Origin: DAOPYE01 sp035352715
GTDB taxonomy: Bacteria > Acidobacteriota > Holophagae > Holophagales > Holophagaceae
Direction of reading: 5' to 3'
Assembly (NCBI GenBank): GCA_035352715.1
Contig: DAOPYE010000052.1
Location: forward strand, 1-17,936
Length of the DNA stretch: 17,936 nt
The notes under the pieces were generated by a model. That model had not been told where the DNA came from. It saw only the letters and a list, made by a program, of their open reading frames with translations, and made no database searches. Of this stretch, positions 15,201 to 17,936 are shown piece by piece (the stretch's first letter is position 1; each line of letters starts with the position of its first letter). Position numbers and translations under genes: made by a program.

Positions 15201-15865
15201 AGCACGAGGGTGTCTTCGACCACACGCACATGACCATGCCGGCGCACCAATTGAAGCGCGTTGGCCACATGGGGCCAACCAATGGGACTGAACTCTTGGC
15301 TGGCCTCCACCCCCTCCAGCCAAGCCGAGCGATTGAAGACAAGCACGCTGATAAAACCAAAAGCCCCCGCCATGTAGTTGGCGTGGTCGAGATATTCCAT
15401 AAATGCGCCTGTTTCGCGCAGATCCCAATCCGATCGTGGCAGGGCGCTGAACCAGTCTCGACGGCAGATCGGCCGGTCCTCCAGATCGACTTCCTGCGCG
15501 TGCAGGAGATACAGATCCCTGGGCTCCTCCTGGAGGAGGGTCACGACCTTGGAGACAGCGCCGGGCAAAGGTTCATCATCATCCCCCATCAACCATGCGT
15601 AATCTCCGGAAGCATGAAGGACAACGGTATTGAAATTCTCGCACCCGTTGTTTGTCTCGTTGTGATGCACCACCAGAGCCGGATGCTCCGCGCGGAGCTG
15701 CTCCAGGAGTTCCCTTGTGCCGTCGGGACTCGCGTTATTCGAAACCACCACTTCTACCAATCCCTGGGGCAAAGCTTCGACCTGGGAGAGGCAAGCCGCG
15801 AGGCATCTCTTCAACCAGTTGAACCGGTCACAGGTGGGAATACAGATAGAAAGAAGAGGCGTCAT
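12257..15865 (-). CDS. Multidomain glycan enzyme: GT2 glycosyltransferase, SAM methyltransferase and GT4 glycosyltransferase in one chain
   Basis: 1202 residues. An N-terminal GT-A family 2 domain (about 1-240) has SICIPTCDRFNWL, VVSNNASPDGT and an acidic metal-binding GDDDE (D95-D97). A central alpha/beta segment (about 330-505) is not assigned. A class I methyltransferase domain (about 513-640) has the SAM-binding motif NLGCG at 516-520 and HVLEHL. A GT-B family 4 domain (about 725-1085) has PNGVD (844-848) and the EX7E pair E960/E968 in GEGFGLPIAEA. A tail of about 115 residues resembles the linker/start of another GT-B unit. The chain probably adds two sugars and a methyl group to a surface glycan; acceptor and sugars are unknown. 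The start ATG 15865 has GAGG seven bases upstream (complement of 15873-15876). No frameshift is seen; it ends at the shared terminator. Confidence 0.88.
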   Translation of the reverse strand: MTPLLSICIPTCDRFNWLKRCLAACLSQVEALPQGLVEVVVSNNASPDGTRELLEQLRAEHPALVVHHNETNNGCENFNTVVLHASGDYAWLMGDDDEPLPGAVSKVVTLLQEEPRDLYLLHAQEVDLEDRPICRRDWFSALPRSDWDLRETGAFMEYLDHANYMAGAFGFISVLVFNRSAWLEGVEASQEFSPIGWPHVANALQLVRRHGHVRVVEDTLVLNHAGNDGAAVSKPWFRAMWDLRGWVRLADRFLGDAPALHRAFMGTLHRNRGDGYIRLLRLTSANPEEWEEARSLLLGAAYSPTRVAAVEHAHRLLFHNGTLPSERLDPKTLGYADLGFFVRGSRRTLVAIGDATRAGTRELLEALTDQSHAQIHILHASGASVPMGSTCCLECTAVDLPRFSQDRAYQEELCDRLRQQDVEVFVNADPSRHPAWDLIASALPAIASVAFVAPDRRLAPETAAWLDSHYHWLLPTCDLELFSQHLGLQFHRMARQATGVAELPSRIHKELPVKLNLGCGGEHLPGWVNVDKFPAAHPDVVHDLEKLPWPFADDSAEEVLLKHVLEHLGRDSDTFLGIIRELYRVCRPGATVRILVPHPRHQDFIQDPTHVRPVVPEMFQHFSLAINQAWAARGLPGTPLAQYLGVDFDIVSSTLTLDPYWDAEYRAGRIGAEELEQIARSQNNVVQTSEIVLRAVKPSAAPALERVSMRWEGSQFVYHSLAHVNRQICLGLLKSGRVDLSLIPYEPDQFDGAATMAFAPLAACVKKALPGAASVHVRHQWPPHFEPPAEGAWVMIQPWEFGGIPAQWVPPMRDLVDEIWVPTHWVKDCYVKSGIPAEKVAVVPNGVDTTLFTPLGDRFPLRTSKGFKFLFLGGTIYRKGIDVLLDVYANTFRASDDVCLVIKGQAGMTYQGTELDAKLAEIAQDSDAPEIEYRVEAMDESTLVSLYRACDAFVLPYRGEGFGLPIAEAMASGLPVIVTGRGAAMDFVTEEWAYLVKSEPRSIPTVDQFQAPPCGFWLEEPDPDSLAAHLRRAFEHPDEAREKGRKGRAYAMAELGWDKPVEKILERLQVLSQRVPCRQGLTGSAPAEMTRCLFHMPADPHSIRWIQVLLAYATAFMPGDAVALGLRADLASHDELGQTVVGVMQKAGYEKFPDVMLLEGDDEIREWAQSGGDVIDLEDRASWEGHPLLDRLERSLLLFEKR

Positions 15866-16398
15866 CCAGGATCCTCATGATCGGTGCGTCTTGAATCGCT
15901 GATACAGCGCAATTCTATCTGAATGAGAGGCATAGATACCGTGCAAGACGAAACCAGATAACGCGGAGAATGCGATATTTGATTCACTGTTTATGTAAGA
16001 CACCCATGAACCATGCACATTCGAAAATCCTGGTCACCTTTGAGATGGCCACCAACCACAGAAGGAACAAGGAGTCTGCCCAGGCAACCGCAAATTGACA
16101 TTACATGTCGAATGGGAAGTCCCTATCGTTTGCGAGAGCAAGTTGTTATAGCCAGCCGTGGCTCCCTATCGAGCTCAACGATCCGAAGAAGATTCCCCAT
16201 ATAGACAATTGCCAACACCAATCATGCGCCGAATCGCCCCAGACACCAGCTCACGACTAAATGAGAATCCGGAGAACACTCATCAGAGCGCCCCTCGGAT
16301 GGACGGCCTGGATGCTGTTCGCTGGACGGGCTTCGGGTTAGCCTTCACGACAAGCGAAAATACAATTTCATCATTGGGATTCATCGCTAGTATAAATC
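15866..16398. other. 533-bp AT-richer intergenic region between divergent genes
   Basis: This gap separates the minus-strand glycosyltransferase gene from the plus-strand epimerase gene and must hold both promoters. It is visibly poorer in GC than the genes on either side. Short frames occur (63 residues from 16013, 151 residues from 16158), but their translations are low-information and lack any motif or good Shine-Dalgarno. Candidate promoter elements are weak: on the minus strand TTATCT, 17 bp, TATCTA (about 15926-15954). No repeats, RNA genes or insertion-sequence ends are recognised. Confidence 0.5.
16391..16396 (+). promoter_or_regulatory. TATAAA box immediately before the epimerase start
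   Basis: TATAAA lies three bases before ATG 16399, with TTTCAT at 16367-16372 as a poor -35 (18-bp spacer). Transcription from it would start at or just inside the first codons, giving a leaderless message or implying a later start. No Shine-Dalgarno is visible before ATG 16399, which agrees with a leaderless reading but does not prove it. Confidence 0.25.
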
Positions 16399-17436
16399 AT
16401 GTTCACACCCCTCCCGGTTCGGGATCTACACCATTTGCTGAAAGTTGCAGAACCCGACCTCACCGCATTCAGGGGTGCCCGAATCTTCATGACCGGCGGC
16501 ACCGGATTTTTCGGCCGTTGGCTCACCGAGAGCTGGATCCAGGCACAGGCGACGCTGGACCTTCAGGGGGAGCTCCATCTCCTGAGCCGCAATCCCGAAG
16601 CGCGGCTCCATGAAATCCCCCACCTCCATGCAGCAAAGGGCCTCTTCATCCATAAGGGGGATCAAACCTCCTTCATTTTCCCAGAAGGCACTTTCGATGC
16701 CGTCATTCACGGTGCTATCGAACACGGGAACCCAAGCGAAACATTCCTGACCAACCTCGATGGCACACGCCGTGTCTTGACCTTCGCCCACCAGGCCAGG
16801 GCCGCGCGACTGCTCCTGATCAGCTCCGGTGCTGTCTATGGCCCTCAGCCCCCTGAACTGGAGCGGACTCCCGAAACCCACCCCACCGCCCAGAATCCAC
16901 TGGATACCTCCAGCGCCTATAGCCTTGCCAAAGGCGCCTCTGAATTCCTCGCAGCCGCAATGACGCAGGCGGGCGGCCCCGCCTGCGTCATTGCGCGCGC
17001 CTTCGCCTTCGTGGGCCCAGGCCTGCCCCTGGACCGCAACTATGCCATCGGGAATTTCATCCGGGATGCTCTGGGCACAGGGCCGATCCGTATCGAAGGC
17101 GATGGAACACCCCTGCGCTCGTACCTCTACGCCAGCGACCTGACGGCTTGGCTTTGGGCCCTGCTGGCCCGGGGCACCGCCGGGGAAGCCTACAACGTGG
17201 GCTCGCCCGAGTCCCTCAGCATCCTGGAACTGGCCCAACTCGTCCGGAATGTGCTGTGCCCGGGGCGAGAGATCACCCTGGGCGCAGCGCCCGATCCAAC
17301 GCGGAAGCCGCCACGCTACGTTCCGGACACATCGAAGGCCATGGGAGAACTTGGCCTGAGGATTGATGTCAGGCTGGAGGAAGCCCTCCAGCGCACCGCC
17401 GACTGGGCAAGAACGGGAGCATGCACATGGGCTTGA
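16399..17436 (+). CDS. NAD-dependent epimerase/dehydratase (nucleotide-sugar type SDR)
   Basis: 345-residue extended short-chain dehydrogenase. The Rossmann NAD-binding motif GGTGFFG is at residues 33-39. The catalytic residues are visible: the SSG stretch at 142-144 followed by VYGP, and the YxxxK pair Y174/K178 in SAYSLAKGASEF. YNVGSPESLSILELA in the C-terminal half is typical of nucleotide-sugar epimerases/dehydratases and contributes to sugar binding. It probably makes or modifies a nucleotide-activated (4-keto or deoxy) sugar for a surface glycan; the exact substrate cannot be read. The start is uncertain: ATG 16399 lacks a Shine-Dalgarno, but the next methionine (residue 31) is inside the nucleotide fold. 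Its end overlaps the next gene by 10 nt, implying an operon. Confidence 0.88.
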   Translation: MFTPLPVRDLHHLLKVAEPDLTAFRGARIFMTGGTGFFGRWLTESWIQAQATLDLQGELHLLSRNPEARLHEIPHLHAAKGLFIHKGDQTSFIFPEGTFDAVIHGAIEHGNPSETFLTNLDGTRRVLTFAHQARAARLLLISSGAVYGPQPPELERTPETHPTAQNPLDTSSAYSLAKGASEFLAAAMTQAGGPACVIARAFAFVGPGLPLDRNYAIGNFIRDALGTGPIRIEGDGTPLRSYLYASDLTAWLWALLARGTAGEAYNVGSPESLSILELAQLVRNVLCPGREITLGAAPDPTRKPPRYVPDTSKAMGELGLRIDVRLEEALQRTADWARTGACTWA

Positions 17437-17936
17437 TCAAGGTCTCGGATTACGTGGCCAGGTTCCTGGTCGAACACGGCATCCACGACATTTTCCTGGT
17501 TTCCGGCGGCGGCATCATGCACCTTCTAGATTCCGTGGGGCGCCAGGATGGTCTGCGCTATTGGTGCAACTACCACGAACAGGCCTGTGCCATCGCCGCC
17601 GAGGGCTATGCAAAGCACCGGCGAAGTATTGGCGCCTGCCTTGTCACCGTGGGCCCCGGCGGCGTCAACGCCCTCTCGGGCGTGGCCGGAGCCTGGATGG
17701 ACTCGACGCCGATGCTCGTGCTCTCGGGCCAGGTGCGACGCGACATCATCGCTGACTACCGACGCATCCGTCAGATGGGTCCCCAGGAGGCCGATGTCGT
17801 TGGCATGGCCGGTCCCGTAACGAAGTACGCCGTGACCGTGATGGATCCCGGGCGCATCCGCTACGAACTGGATTACGCCCTGCACCAGGCCACCAGCGGC
17901 AGGCCGGGGCCCGTCTGGATAGACCTGCCCCTGGAT
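17427..17936 (+). CDS. Thiamine-diphosphate-binding enzyme, acetolactate-synthase-like (partial, 5' part)
   Basis: The first 170 residues of a gene running off the right edge. The sequence matches the N-terminal pyrimidine-binding domain of ThDP enzymes: VSDYVARFLVEHGIHDIFLV, SGGGIMHLLDSVG (26-38), the catalytic-type glutamate E51 in YHEQACAIAAEGYAK, and VGPGGVNALSGVAGAWMDS. The start ATG 17427 has GGGAG (17415-17419) seven bases upstream; the in-frame ATG 17421 is too close to it. It overlaps the epimerase stop by 10 nt. The SGGGIMHL variant is one I associate with IlvB-like proteins in O-antigen clusters, not with true branched-chain amino acid synthesis. With the epimerase, a carboligase making a branched or modified sugar (compare YerE) is a possible role; this is inference. 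Confidence 0.88.
   Translation, partial: MGLIKVSDYVARFLVEHGIHDIFLVSGGGIMHLLDSVGRQDGLRYWCNYHEQACAIAAEGYAKHRRSIGACLVTVGPGGVNALSGVAGAWMDSTPMLVLSGQVRRDIIADYRRIRQMGPQEADVVGMAGPVTKYAVTVMDPGRIRYELDYALHQATSGRPGPVWIDLPLD

Noticed and set aside
14909..15880. 323-residue plus-strand frame opposite the GT2 domain
   Set aside because: Shadow of the coding strand; the GT2 motifs and the GDDDE site are on the minus strand.
16013..16204. 63-residue frame in the AT-richer gap
   Set aside because: Translation has no recognisable pattern; both strands of the gap were read without finding a convincing small protein.
16158..16613. 151-residue frame before the epimerase gene
   Set aside because: It overlaps the epimerase coding region in another frame, has no motif and no Shine-Dalgarno.
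1..17936. CRISPR array, tRNA, rRNA, transposase or integrase genes
   Set aside because: No regularly spaced repeats, no clover-leaf sequences with TTCRANNC, no rRNA-like segments and no recombinase motifs were seen, including within the darTG cassette.

Overview
The window looks like the chromosome of a high-GC, Gram-negative (two-membrane) bacterium. Host-type genes are strongly GC-rich at third codon positions. There is a TonB-dependent outer-membrane receptor, a small outer-membrane beta-barrel protein, and the start of a surface-glycan gene group. The style fits an Acidobacteriota such as Holophagae/Geothrix, but that placement is a guess; no 16S or other decisive marker is present.

Layout. 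(1) 1-3149: the tail of an unidentified gene, then valS (valyl-tRNA synthetase) with a candidate promoter carrying a perfect TATAAT box and a 16-bp hairpin after the stop. (2) 3200-5535: a cassette of about 2.3 kb, visibly less GC-rich, carrying the DNA ADP-ribosylation toxin-antitoxin pair darT-darG on the minus strand. Behind darT lies a frameshifted gene remnant that resembles the end of a DUF4268 protein. The cassette is bracketed by two direct copies (88 and 87 bp) of the 3' end plus terminator of the neighbouring hup gene, as expected if a defence element inserted at, or recombined with, the hup 3' end. (3) 5502-6282: hup (HU nucleoid protein) and rplI (ribosomal protein L9), minus strand, 34 bp apart. 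(4) 6563-11504: a cobalamin riboswitch followed by a compact corrinoid-uptake operon in the order outer-membrane receptor (btuB), periplasmic binding protein (btuF), permease (btuC), ATPase (btuD). The junctions are a 1-nt gap and then two ATGA overlaps. A small hairpin covers the Shine-Dalgarno of btuB and suggests translational control. (5) 11639-12184: a small outer-membrane beta-barrel protein, ended by a strong bidirectional terminator shared with the convergent gene. (6) 12257-15865 (minus): a 1202-residue protein fusing a GT2 glycosyltransferase, an unassigned alpha/beta segment, a SAM methyltransferase and a GT4 glycosyltransferase. (7) 15866-16398: an AT-richer gap with no convincing gene. 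(8) 16399-end: an NAD-dependent sugar epimerase/dehydratase overlapping a thiamine-diphosphate enzyme that runs off the window. These two, with the large glycosyltransferase, look like the edge of a surface polysaccharide cluster.

The most notable signal is the hup-3'-end duplication around darTG. It marks a mobile or recombined defence cassette with no visible recombinase and suggests that hup 3' ends act as insertion sites in this lineage. Second is the riboswitch-plus-operon arrangement with a visible Shine-Dalgarno-masking hairpin.
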